From: Lignipirellula cremea
Lineage (GTDB): Bacteria; Planctomycetota; Planctomycetia; Pirellulales; Pirellulaceae
Length of the DNA: 64,000 nucleotides
NCBI RefSeq assembly: GCF_007751035.1
Contig: NZ_CP036433.1
Span: forward strand, 2,647,001-2,711,000
Direction of reading: 5' to 3'
Both the position numbers and the translations under genes were made by a program. Positions within the stretch are counted from its first letter, which is position 1. Every line of letters begins with the position of its first letter. Positions 29,167-38,077 of the stretch are shown here, one piece after another. Below the pieces are notes generated by a model. It had not been told where the DNA came from. It saw nothing but the letters and a program-made list of their open reading frames with translations, and searched no databases.

Positions 29167-30459
29167 ATGATGCTCTCTCGCGTGATTCCTGCTCTCGCCA
29201 TGACCCTGGCGACGGCCAGCCTGCTGGCGAATGTGTCCTTGGCCCAGGAGTGGACCCGTTTTCGTGGACCCAACGGCGCGGGCGTCGCCGCCAGCGGCAG
29301 CGGGATTCCCAGCGTCTGGGAGCCGGACGACTATAACTGGAAAGCGGAATTGCCGGGGATCGGCCATTCATCGCCGGTGATCTGGGGCGAGAAGATCTTC
29401 CTGCTGAGCGCCGATCCGGATACGGCCATGCGCTACCTGGTTTGCCTGTCGACCCGCGATGGTTCGCAGCTGTGGCGACGCGATTTCAAGTCGGAAGAAC
29501 ATCATCTGCATACGCAAAGCAGCTACGCTTCTTCGACGCCGACGGTCGACGCCGACCTGGTTTACTTTGCCTGGTCCACGCCCGCCAAAACGACGCTCAT
29601 CGCCCTGACGCACGACGGCCAGACGGCCTGGGAACGCGACCTGGGTCCCTGGGTCAGCCAGCACGGTTTTGGTTCTTCGCCGATCCGCTACAAGGATCTG
29701 CTCATTCTGCACAACTCGCAGCAAGCCAATCAGCTGGCCGCCGGCGAAACGCCCGGCGAAAGCCGCATGATGGCGTTCAACGCCCGCTCGGGCGAAACAG
29801 TCTGGGAAACGCCGTTGACCTCCAAGAACGTCTGCTACTCGGTGCCGTTCATCCTGGAGACTCCCGGCGCGGCGCCCCAGCTGATCTGCTGCAGCACGGC
29901 CGAAGGGATCTTCAGCATCAACCCCGACAACGGCGACATGAACTGGAAGGCCGGCGAGCTCAGCATGCGGACGGTCGCTTCGCCCGTCCAGGTCGATGAC
30001 CTGCTGTTCGCTTCGACCGGATCCGGCGGCGGCGGCAACTATGTGATCGCCGTCAAACCGAGCTCGAAAGAAGGCGCCTATGAGGTGAAGTCGTCGGGCC
30101 AGTTCAAGGCGAACTATGTCCCCACCCCGGTGGCGAAAGACGGCCTGCTGTTCTCCTGGTACGACAAAGGCTTCGTCAATTGCCTCGACGCCAAAACGGG
30201 CGAAGCGCTCTGGAGCGAGCGGATTGGCGATGGCTTCTCGGGCTCGCCCATCCGTATCGGCGATCGCATGTTCTGCATTTCGCAGTCGGGCGACGTGTAC
30301 GTGGTGGCGGCTTCCAAGGAATTCAAACTGCTGGGGAAAAACTCGCTGGGCGAAGATAGCCGGGCCACGCCGGCGGTCGCCGGCGATCGCCTTTACCTGC
30401 GGACGTACTCGCACCTGTTTTCCATCGGCGGCGGAACCAGCGGCGGCAAGTCGAACTAA
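29167..30459 (+). CDS. Secreted PQQ-like beta-propeller protein
   Basis: A signal peptide ends near residue 26 (SLAQEWTRFRGPNG). Blades with the PQQ-repeat pattern follow (CLSTRDGSQLWRR, AFNARSGETVWE, CLDAKTGEALWSE). It is a close relative in layout of the proteins at 12654 and 50427 and shares the W-x-x-[FW]-RG start after the signal. Proposed role: periplasmic propeller without assigned catalysis. The ATG (29167 or 29170) follows AGAGGAAAG. Confidence 0.85.
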   Translation: MMLSRVIPALAMTLATASLLANVSLAQEWTRFRGPNGAGVAASGSGIPSVWEPDDYNWKAELPGIGHSSPVIWGEKIFLLSADPDTAMRYLVCLSTRDGSQLWRRDFKSEEHHLHTQSSYASSTPTVDADLVYFAWSTPAKTTLIALTHDGQTAWERDLGPWVSQHGFGSSPIRYKDLLILHNSQQANQLAAGETPGESRMMAFNARSGETVWETPLTSKNVCYSVPFILETPGAAPQLICCSTAEGIFSINPDNGDMNWKAGELSMRTVASPVQVDDLLFASTGSGGGGNYVIAVKPSSKEGAYEVKSSGQFKANYVPTPVAKDGLLFSWYDKGFVNCLDAKTGEALWSERIGDGFSGSPIRIGDRMFCISQSGDVYVVAASKEFKLLGKNSLGEDSRATPAVAGDRLYLRTYSHLFSIGGGTSGGKSN

Positions 30460-30539
30460 CCGCTGGCTGAAACGTATCTTCCTCTGTCCGAGCGGGAAAC
30501 ACATCGCTCGGACGCGGGACGAAGCTGGCTCCACGCGGC

Positions 30540-33473
30540 TCAGGCGGCTCGCCTGCGCACGATAATCTTTCGCCGTACGACCACCGATCCGTCCGCTCCA
30601 GGCGATGCGGCGGGAGCAGCATCGAACGGCGGGGCAATCATCGGCAGCGTCGCTGGCGACGATGCGGGTTCGTCGTCTGGTTTCTGCGCGACGATTTCTT
30701 CTTTCGCGCGCACCCGGCGCGGCGGCGTTCCCTGGAGGGCGGCCGGCGCCGCGGGCTCTGGCATGACGCTTACGGTTTCTTCCGTAAGCGAAGCGACCGG
30801 ATCCGCCGCTGCGGGCAGATCGGAATTCTTCCGTTCCCTGCGGGCGGAGATCAGGCTGAGCAGGGCCGGCAGCACCAGCAGCGAATTCAACAGGCAAAAG
30901 AACACGCCGATCGTGAGCACCTGTCCCAGGCTGCGCAACCCCTGGTGCTTGGCGAAGATCATCATGCCGAAACCGACCATCGTCGTCAGTGAGGTAATCA
31001 CCACGGCCATCGCGGTCGACCCGCCCAGGCGATACCTGCCGGCCTGCCGCCGGAAATCGTGCACGACATGCACGCCGTCGTCGATGCCGATGCCAAGAAT
31101 CAGCGGCAGCACAATCATATTGGCCGGGTTCAGCGGGATGCCGAACAGCCCCAGCACGCCAAAGGTTTGCACCATGCCCAGGACCATCGGCAATAGCGAC
31201 AGCAGCGACGAACGCACGCTGCGGAAGTCCAGCATCAGCACGATCGCCACAGCCAGCAGGGAATACAGGGCCGCGTGCAGGTAGCTCTGCTGCATCTGCC
31301 GCGAAGCATAATACGACTGCACCGGATGACCCGTTACCTGGGGGTCGACCGTTTCCAGGCTTTGCACAAAATGGCGGAGATGCTCCATGTCCCAGATATC
31401 GCCTTTGGCGTAGACCCGGAGCAGATGGCGGCCGTTGGCGCCGACAAAGCGGTCACGGAGTTCCGAGGGGATATCGTCGCTGACGGGGGATTCGGGATTG
31501 GCGACCGTCTGCAGCAGGCGGAACCGTTCCAGCAGATCGTTGGCGATTCGCATCTGGTGCGAGGCCAGCAGCTGGGCCGTTTCGGGCGAAGGACGCTGCC
31601 GCAGCAAACGCTCGGCGAGCGCCAGTTTTTGCACCAAAGGCGTATCGCCCAGAGCGGAGAACAGGTTCGCCCTGAGCGCCGACAGCTGCAGGGAAAGGTT
31701 GGTCGGGGATGTCATTTCAATCGTCGCTGCCCGTGGCGGCAGCGCCGTCAGGCGGGAGCCGATCCGGGTGATCAGCCGCGACTTCTCTTCACTGGGAGGC
31801 GGCGTGAGCTCGACGATCTGTTCCGTGCTTTCGACACAGTCGAGCTGATCGAACTGCGCTTTCCGGGCCAGCAGTTCCTCGGGCGAGCGGGCGACCGACA
31901 ACGCGAACCAGACCGAGCGATCCGACTTTGTCAGGATCTGCCGTTCCAGGTCGACGCTTTCCAGTCGCACCGGCTGCAGGTTGAGCAGGTTATGGTCGTA
32001 CCGCAAGTGCACCATGCCAGCGCCCAGCAGGACGGTCGCCACACAGGCGATTCCCAGGGCCAGCCGGGGCATGCCCAGCAGCGGCCGCATCGCCATGTCG
32101 ATCGGCAACGGGGTCGGCGTCGCATCGGCCGCCCGGTGCTGGTCGGACAGAAACAGCAAGGCGGGCAGCACCAGCACGGCGGCAACCACGCACAGAATCA
32201 CGCCGCCGCCGGCGATCAGGCCCAGTTCGGCAACGCCGGTGAAGTGCGTCAAGGTGGCGGTGCAAAAGGCGATCGCGGTTGTCACGCCGCCGGTGACCAC
32301 GCCCGGCCCGATGCTGCCGGCCGTTTGCCGCAACGCTTCGCCGCAGTCGGCGCATTCACCGCGAATGAGCAGATAGCGGGCAATGTAATGCACGCCGAAG
32401 TCGATCCCCAGGCCGATCAGAATCGCGCCAAAAGAAACGCTCAGCAGATTCAGGTGTCCGACCGCCAGCGTCAAGTATCCGAAGGACCAGGCGAGTGCGA
32501 TCAGCAGCGTCAGCACCGCGATCAACGGGTGCCGCAGTCCGCCAAAACCGGCGACGAACAGGCAAGCCACCCCGACCAGACTCAGCACGCTGGCCTGCAT
32601 CATATCGGCCTGGCTGGCCCGCATTTCGTCGTTTTCCAGAATCGGCATGCCGGTCAGGCCGAGCTCCACGTGCGGATGCCGCTGGCTGACTTCGCGCAGA
32701 ATCACGCGCAATTCGTCGATCGCTTCTGAACCGGGCGACATGCCGTTGTGTTGCCCATGGAACCGGACCAGGAGCAGGCCCATTTTTCCGTCGTCGGTCA
32801 TCAGGTAGGAGGGCGAGAGCTTTTTCAGCTGTTCGGCCGCCAGTCCCTGTGTCGGCCAGGGGGACTGGTACCTGGGCGGATCCGCCAGGGCGGCGCACAG
32901 GCTATCGGCCAGGGGCTCCAGGAACGCCGCGGCCGATCCGGGCGAGACGTTTTGCGGGCGACTGGCTCCGGGGTTGAACATCCGCTGCAGCTGCAGCTGG
33001 TTCCAGTCGCCCTGGACGATCGGTTCCCCCTGGGCCGTGTAGCGATCGAGTTTTTCCAGATCTTCAAGCGACAGAAAGTGCAGCGCTTTGCCGCGGATTT
33101 TGCCAACGTCGTTCTTATAGAACAGCGAGTGGAACAGGTCCTCGCGGCGCAGGATTTCCGAGGCTGCCTCGTCGATCGCCCCTTCCAGGACGGCCGGGTC
33201 ATCGGTCTGCACCACCACCACGGCGTCGTCGTCGGAGCCAAACTCTTTGAGATAAGCCAGCCAGCGCTGGTTGTAACCACTGTTGGGATTCAGCAGGTCC
33301 AGGCGACTGGTGTGGAACTGCATCTGGCAGACGGAAAGGCAAATCGCGGCGGCCGCCAGCAGCAGCGCCATGCCGACGACGGCCTTGGGGTAGCGCAGCA
33401 CCCACGTAGTCGCCCAGCGCAGCGGCAGCGCCAGCAGCGAGTCGTCATCGTGCGGCTTCCGTTCCGCCGACAT
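30540..33473 (-). CDS. MMPL/RND-family transporter (HpnN-like layout)
   Basis: A 977-aa inner-membrane protein with the RND repeat layout: one N-terminal span (about 28-48), a large periplasmic loop, five to six spans around 300-450, a second single span near 475, another loop and a last group of spans around 750-880. Sterol-sensing-like MMPL motifs such as GILIGLGIDFGVHYIARY-like (about 360) and LPLILGIGIDDGVHVVHDF (second half) are present. Hopanoid transporter HpnN has the same layout, but substrates cannot be read from sequence. A 70-residue cytoplasmic Pro/Ala/Arg-rich tail ending IIVRRRAA is extra. Confidence 0.8.
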   Translation of the reverse strand: MSAERKPHDDDSLLALPLRWATTWVLRYPKAVVGMALLLAAAAICLSVCQMQFHTSRLDLLNPNSGYNQRWLAYLKEFGSDDDAVVVVQTDDPAVLEGAIDEAASEILRREDLFHSLFYKNDVGKIRGKALHFLSLEDLEKLDRYTAQGEPIVQGDWNQLQLQRMFNPGASRPQNVSPGSAAAFLEPLADSLCAALADPPRYQSPWPTQGLAAEQLKKLSPSYLMTDDGKMGLLLVRFHGQHNGMSPGSEAIDELRVILREVSQRHPHVELGLTGMPILENDEMRASQADMMQASVLSLVGVACLFVAGFGGLRHPLIAVLTLLIALAWSFGYLTLAVGHLNLLSVSFGAILIGLGIDFGVHYIARYLLIRGECADCGEALRQTAGSIGPGVVTGGVTTAIAFCTATLTHFTGVAELGLIAGGGVILCVVAAVLVLPALLFLSDQHRAADATPTPLPIDMAMRPLLGMPRLALGIACVATVLLGAGMVHLRYDHNLLNLQPVRLESVDLERQILTKSDRSVWFALSVARSPEELLARKAQFDQLDCVESTEQIVELTPPPSEEKSRLITRIGSRLTALPPRAATIEMTSPTNLSLQLSALRANLFSALGDTPLVQKLALAERLLRQRPSPETAQLLASHQMRIANDLLERFRLLQTVANPESPVSDDIPSELRDRFVGANGRHLLRVYAKGDIWDMEHLRHFVQSLETVDPQVTGHPVQSYYASRQMQQSYLHAALYSLLAVAIVLMLDFRSVRSSLLSLLPMVLGMVQTFGVLGLFGIPLNPANMIVLPLILGIGIDDGVHVVHDFRRQAGRYRLGGSTAMAVVITSLTTMVGFGMMIFAKHQGLRSLGQVLTIGVFFCLLNSLLVLPALLSLISARRERKNSDLPAAADPVASLTEETVSVMPEPAAPAALQGTPPRRVRAKEEIVAQKPDDEPASSPATLPMIAPPFDAAPAASPGADGSVVVRRKIIVRRRAA

Positions 33474-33791
33474 CGTGCGTCCCTCTCCAAAGTCGAAATA
33501 GGCGTAGGCCCTGCCTGTTCCGCTGCTCGCCCAGGGTGCGGGAGAAACGAGCGCAACTTTCTGGCTGGCAGGGACGTGTGTCGGATCGCGGGGCTGGGTC
33601 GATTTGTTTGGCTGGGGTAATGACGGGCGTGGTTAAAAGGAGCAATTGCTGGCTTCCCGGACCCGTCGCGAAGCGAGGATTGTAGAAGCGACCCCCAATA
33701 CCAGCAAGACGAATCTGAGCGGCGCCTTGGCCCTTCCGGTTCCGCCCGGGCGAAGGCAGGACGGGCGATGCTTTCCCCCGGGGAAGACGGC
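33474..33791. other. 318-bp spacer, no gene seen
   Basis: Lies between the start of the MMPL gene and the end of pncA. The frames across it lack ribosome-binding sites and family features. I see no strong promoter match, palindrome or terminator. Confidence 0.4.
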
Positions 33792-34424
33792 CTATTCCTG
33801 GGCTGCGTCCTGCAGGGCGGCGTCGATCGTGGTGAGCTGCACCCCCTTGGCGGCGAGCTCCTGCACGGCCCGGTCGACGTCGCCCGGCTGCAGGTTCACG
33901 CCGCGGCAGGCGTCTTCGATCAGGAAGACTTCGAACCCCAGATCCAGGGCGTCGAGCGCGGTGAACTTCACGCAGTAGTCGGTCGCCAGTCCCAGCAGAT
34001 AGACCTGCGTAATCCCCTGGTTCTTCAGGTAGTCGCCCATTCCGGTCGAGCGACGTCGGCCGTTGTCAAAGAAGCCGCTGTAGCTGTCGATGGCCGGGTC
34101 GTCCCCTTTGCGGAAGACGCGTTCAATCGCCTGCAGGTCCAGGACCGAGGCCAGCTCGGCGCCGGCGGAGCCTTGGACGCAGTGGACGGGCCAGAGCGTT
34201 TGCGGCAGCCCCGACAGCTCGATCGTTTCGCCCGGGTGCTTGCCAGGATGATTGGCGGCAAAGCTGCCATGGTCCGGCGGATGCCAGTCCTGGGTGGCGA
34301 CCACGCAGGAAAACGCGGCCGCCAGGCGATTGGCCGGTTCCAGTACGACGTCGCCCTGGGGAACGGCCAGCGCGCCGCCTGGGAGGAAGTCGTTCTGCAG
34401 ATCGATCAGAAGAATCGCTTTCAT
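33792..34424 (-). CDS. pncA: Nicotinamidase (isochorismatase family)
   Basis: Hydrolyses nicotinamide to nicotinate for NAD salvage. The catalytic triad is visible: Asp in LIDLQNDF (residue 8), Lys in FRKGDD (about 104) and Cys in ATDYCV (about 149). The metal site DWHPPDH (about 46-52) and the following HPG are also present. 210 aa is normal. It starts 37 bp downstream of nrtR on the same strand, which supports a shared NAD-salvage operon. Confidence 0.93.
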   Translation of the reverse strand: MKAILLIDLQNDFLPGGALAVPQGDVVLEPANRLAAAFSCVVATQDWHPPDHGSFAANHPGKHPGETIELSGLPQTLWPVHCVQGSAGAELASVLDLQAIERVFRKGDDPAIDSYSGFFDNGRRRSTGMGDYLKNQGITQVYLLGLATDYCVKFTALDALDLGFEVFLIEDACRGVNLQPGDVDRAVQELAAKGVQLTTIDAALQDAAQE

Positions 34425-34461
34425 GGCGGGCCTTGTTCACCTTCCCAGCAGGCGAGCCTGC

Positions 34462-35151
34462 TTAAACCTCGAAGTGGAAACCCTGCAGGCACAAACGCTG
34501 GTACTTTTTGACATCAAAGCGATACAGTCGGGCGGCCCGATGAGCGACGCCCGATTCCCGTTCGTCGGTCTCTACGAGCAGGTCCATGCCGAGAATCTTT
34601 TTCCGAAAATTCCTTTTGTCCAGCTCGCGTCCCAGCACCTGCTCGTACAATTGCTGCAGTTGCCGCAACGAGAAACGGGGCGGCAGCAGGTCGAAGCCCA
34701 CCGGCTTGCGCCGTAACTTGCCCCGCAACCGCTCCAGTGCAGCGGTGAGGATCTGCTCATGGTCAAAGGCGACCTTTGGCGTGCTGCCGATGGGAAACCA
34801 CTGGGCCGCCCTGGCGTCGGTGGCGGCGACCGGTGCGTGCGAGGCGAGTTTGACCAGAGCGTAATAGGCGACCGTCACCACCCGTTCGCGTGGATCACGG
34901 TCTACGGCTCCAAAGGTATACAGTTGCTCCAGGTACTCGATACGCACGCCAGTTTCTTCGGACAACTCGCGTCGGGCGGCGGCGTCGAGCGATTCATCCA
35001 GTCGCACAAAGCCGCCGGGCAGGGCCCACTCGCCGGCAAAAGGCGGCACGTCGCGCTGGATCAGCAGCACCTGCAGCCCCTGCTGGTCCAGGCCGAAGAC
35101 AACGCAGTCAACCGTCAAAGCGGGGCGCGGATACAAGGAGGGATTCGTCAT
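34462..35151 (-). CDS. nrtR: NrtR-type Nudix-domain transcriptional regulator of NAD metabolism
   Basis: An N-terminal Nudix domain (about 10-140; GGFVRLDE followed by [10 protein letters not shown]) is joined to a C-terminal winged-helix region (about 150-229; [20 protein letters not shown], then RNFRKKIL). This is the NrtR layout: a repressor that senses ADP-ribose or related NAD products. Its location directly upstream of pncA fits. I use ATG 35151; a TTG at 35160 is also in frame, and neither has a clear ribosome-binding site. A 21-bp palindrome overlaps its promoter (35193-35221). Confidence 0.88.
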   Translation of the reverse strand: MTNPSLYPRPALTVDCVVFGLDQQGLQVLLIQRDVPPFAGEWALPGGFVRLDESLDAAARRELSEETGVRIEYLEQLYTFGAVDRDPRERVVTVAYYALVKLASHAPVAATDARAAQWFPIGSTPKVAFDHEQILTAALERLRGKLRRKPVGFDLLPPRFSLRQLQQLYEQVLGRELDKRNFRKKILGMDLLVETDERESGVAHRAARLYRFDVKKYQRLCLQGFHFEV

Positions 35152-35192
35152 GAGGGACAAATTCTAAAGCAAAGAAGCCTTTTCCCAATGTT

Positions 35193-35221
35193 ATATTAGT
35201 GTTAAGAAAACACTAAGTCAA
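35193..35221 (-). promoter_or_regulatory. nrtR promoter with overlapping palindromic operator
   Basis: On the minus strand TTGACT (35221-35216) and TAATAT (35198-35193) are 17 bp apart. Between and touching them lies a perfect 8-bp inverted repeat TTAGTGTT (35196-35203)/AACACTAA (35209-35216) with a 5-bp centre. A repressor bound here would block RNA polymerase; NrtR itself is the obvious candidate. Confidence 0.75.
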
Positions 35222-35295
35222 ACTGCGTCCCCTTCAACGCTGTTCGAGGGAAGCGCATAATCAGTTTAACCCAACAGATTCTGGATAAGCGAATT

Positions 35296-36303
35296 ATGGC
35301 AAAGCAGAACGAAGGCGAATACTGGCTGGGGTTTGACCTGGGCGGGACGAAAATGCTCGGAGCGATCTTCGACGCAGAATTCAAGCCCGTCGTTCGCGTG
35401 CGGAAAAAAACCAAGGCATTCCTGGGGCAAAAAGCGGGCGTCGAACGCATTTGCGAAGTGATCAACGAAGCGCTCGAAGAGGCGAATCTCAAAACCTCGC
35501 AAATCGCCGGCATTGGCATCGGCGTGCCGGGTCCACTGGACCTGAATCGCGGCGTGGTTCTGGAAACGCCCAACCTGGGCTGGAAGAATTTACCCCTGCA
35601 GGCCTCCCTGGAAAAAGAGTTCAAATGTTCCGCCGTGATCCTGAATGATGTCGATGCAGGCGTTTACGGCGAGTATCGCTTTGGCTCGGCGAAGGACGCC
35701 CGCTGCGTGATCGGCGTTTTCCCCGGCACGGGCATCGGCGGCGGCTGCGTTTACGAAGGCACAATCCTGCGCGGAAAGACCAGCTCCTGCATGGAGATCG
35801 GGCATATGCTGGTGGCTCCTGATGGTCCCCTGTGCGGTTGCGGTCGTTATGGCTGTCTGGAAGCGGTCGCCAGCCGGCTGGCTGTTTCTGCGGCGGCGGC
35901 CCAGGCGGCGCATCGCGGCGATGCTCCCCATTTAATGAAGGAAGCCGGCGCCGATTTGATGAAGATCCGCTCCGGCGCGCTGGCGGACTCGGTCAAAAAT
36001 GGCGACAAGGTCGTCGAACAGTTACTGCGCGATGCGGGACGGCACATGGGGCTGGCGGTTGCCAGTCTGGTCAACCTGCTCGCTCCCGACGTGGTGGTGC
36101 TGGGAGGGGGCATGGTCGAGGAGATGCCAAAACTTTTCGTCGAAGAGGTGAAAAAGGCCGCCAAGAACCGTGTGATGCCTTCGTATGAAAACAGCTTCGA
36201 GGTCGTGGCGGCAGCGTTGGGCGACGATTCGGCCGCGATGGGCGCAGCCGCCTGGGTGCAAAAGGCGGTCCTGGCCGGCGCGAGCCCTCCGTTGTTCAAT
36301 TAA
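35296..36303 (+). CDS. ROK-family sugar kinase (glucokinase-like)
   Basis: The ATP-binding loop GFDLGGTKM lies near residue 12-20, the second phosphate motif PGTGIGGGCV near 145, and the ROK zinc motif CGCGRYGCLE near 180, so the enzyme form of ROK is likely. There is no N-terminal winged helix, which argues against a repressor. Glucose is the probable substrate but other hexoses are possible. It is divergent from nrtR; the palindrome at 35196-35216 lies 80 bp upstream of its start, so shared control is conceivable. Confidence 0.85.
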   Translation: MAKQNEGEYWLGFDLGGTKMLGAIFDAEFKPVVRVRKKTKAFLGQKAGVERICEVINEALEEANLKTSQIAGIGIGVPGPLDLNRGVVLETPNLGWKNLPLQASLEKEFKCSAVILNDVDAGVYGEYRFGSAKDARCVIGVFPGTGIGGGCVYEGTILRGKTSSCMEIGHMLVAPDGPLCGCGRYGCLEAVASRLAVSAAAAQAAHRGDAPHLMKEAGADLMKIRSGALADSVKNGDKVVEQLLRDAGRHMGLAVASLVNLLAPDVVVLGGGMVEEMPKLFVEEVKKAAKNRVMPSYENSFEVVAAALGDDSAAMGAAAWVQKAVLAGASPPLFN

Positions 36304-36375
36304 TCCGTAGTGTGGTGTTTGACAGCCTGGTGAGAAACCGCCGGGTTTCCCCTGCATGCAAGGCTTCTTCTCGTT

Positions 36376-37953
36376 ATGTCGTCGACGGCTGCTTCACCGG
36401 GAACAGGACATTCGACTCCACCCCATCCGATGGCGGTTATCGATATCGGCGCCACTTCGATTCGCATGGCCGTCGGCGAGATCAATGCCCAGGGCGACGT
36501 CCGCGTGATCGATACCTTGTCCCAGGCCGTCAGCCTGGGGAAAGATGTCTTCACCCGCGGCCAGATCAATAAATCCACGATTGAAGACTGCGTTCGTGTT
36601 CTGAAAATCTATCGCCACAAACTGCGCGAGTATCAGATCTCGGGCAGCGATCGGATCCGCGTCGTCGCCACCAGCGCCGTGCGGGAGGCTTCCAATCGCC
36701 TGTCGCTGATCGACCGGGTGTACATCGCCACCGGCCTCGAAGTGGAGCCGCTGGACGAAGCAGAGGTCACCCGTCTGACGTTCCTGGGCGTGCAGCCCCA
36801 CCTGGTCAGCGACAACCGGTTTGCCGACGCCCAGACCCTGGTGGTCGAAGTCGGCGGCGGCAGCACCGAGGTGCTGTTGATTCGCGATCTGAACGTGGCG
36901 TTCTCTTATACCTATCGTCTGGGCTCCATGCGTCTGCGGCGCACGCTGGAGGCGTACCGCGCCCCGGCGATGAAGGTCCGGGAGATCATGGAGAATCAGA
37001 TCGCGCGGACCGTGAATCAGATTCGCCGCCGGGTCGCTTCCGACGCCCCTTCGCAAATGATCGCCCTGGGGGGAGATGTCCGCTTCGCCGTGGCGGAACT
37101 GCTGCCCGACTGGGATCGTCATGAACTGGCGACGATCGACGTCGCCGCCTTGCGGGAGCTGACCGACGATCTGCTCAACTCGCATGTGGATGAGTTGGTC
37201 CAGCAACGCCACTTGAATTTCCCCGATGCGGAAACCGTCGGGCCGGCCCTGCTCACCTATGTGGAGCTGGCCGAAGCGCTGGGCCTGAAACAGCTGCATG
37301 TTTCCAATGTGAATCTGCGCGACGGCCTGCTGGAAGAGATCGCCCTGGGGCAAACCTGGACGGAAGAATTCCGCCACCAGATCATCCGCTCCGCCTTGGA
37401 TGTGGCGGAAAAGTATTCATGCGACCGGGCCCATGCCGTGCAGGTCGCCGAGCTGAGCCGGAGCCTGTTCCGCGAGCTGGCTGACGAGCATCAACTGGAC
37501 CCGCGTTATGAGATGTTGCTGTACACGGCCGCCCTGCTGCACGAGGCAGGCCTGTTCATCAGCAACCGGGCCTACCACAAGCACTCCATGTACGTAATCC
37601 GCAACAGCGAGATCTTTGGTCTGGGCAAGTCGGAACTGCTGCTGGTCGCCTTGACCGCCCGTTACCATCGTCGGGCCTCACCGCAGCCGACGCACGAAGG
37701 CTACGCCATGCTGGAGCGCGATCGCCGCGTGGCGATCGCCAAAATGGCGGCCTTACTGCGGATCGCCGTGTCGCTGGATGAATCGCGCACCCAGCGCATC
37801 AACCAGATCTCGTGCAGCCGCCGGAAGGACCAGCTGGTGATTTCCGTGCACGGCGTCGACGACATGTCGCTGGAGCTGCTGGCCCTTCGCCAAAGCGGCA
37901 CCCTGTTTGAAGAAGTATTCGGTCTGAAGCCCGTCCTGCGATCGGTCAGCTGA
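36376..37953 (+). CDS. Ppx/GppA exopolyphosphatase-family protein with HD-like C-terminus
   Basis: Hydrolyses inorganic polyphosphate or (p)ppGpp pentaphosphate. The actin-like fold is shown by MAVIDIGATSIRMAVGE (about 19-35), GSDRIRVVATSAVREASNR (about 94) and VVEVGGGSTEVLL (about 157). The C-terminal part (about 330-500) has the HD-type helical domain with LLHEAGLFISNRAYHKHS, in which the usual HD is HE. An N-terminal 18-residue Ser/Thr/Pro leader may not be translated if the ATG at 36430 is used. It is directly upstream of ppk1, supporting a polyphosphate role. Confidence 0.88.
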   Translation: MSSTAASPGTGHSTPPHPMAVIDIGATSIRMAVGEINAQGDVRVIDTLSQAVSLGKDVFTRGQINKSTIEDCVRVLKIYRHKLREYQISGSDRIRVVATSAVREASNRLSLIDRVYIATGLEVEPLDEAEVTRLTFLGVQPHLVSDNRFADAQTLVVEVGGGSTEVLLIRDLNVAFSYTYRLGSMRLRRTLEAYRAPAMKVREIMENQIARTVNQIRRRVASDAPSQMIALGGDVRFAVAELLPDWDRHELATIDVAALRELTDDLLNSHVDELVQQRHLNFPDAETVGPALLTYVELAEALGLKQLHVSNVNLRDGLLEEIALGQTWTEEFRHQIIRSALDVAEKYSCDRAHAVQVAELSRSLFRELADEHQLDPRYEMLLYTAALLHEAGLFISNRAYHKHSMYVIRNSEIFGLGKSELLLVALTARYHRRASPQPTHEGYAMLERDRRVAIAKMAALLRIAVSLDESRTQRINQISCSRRKDQLVISVHGVDDMSLELLALRQSGTLFEEVFGLKPVLRSVS

Positions 37954-38077
37954 TTCGGTCAGCCAGCAGAACTGGCCCGGTTCCGGGGAAACGATCACGG
38001 CGCGGCCCGCCCTTGCCCGACCGCAAAATCGTCTCCTGCGAAGTTCCTCCCTGCTATCAACCAGCGAGTATTTTTCC

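Noticed and set aside
28929-29336. 135-codon plus-strand frame before the propeller gene
   Set aside because: Overlaps the true gene start in another frame and has no coding features.
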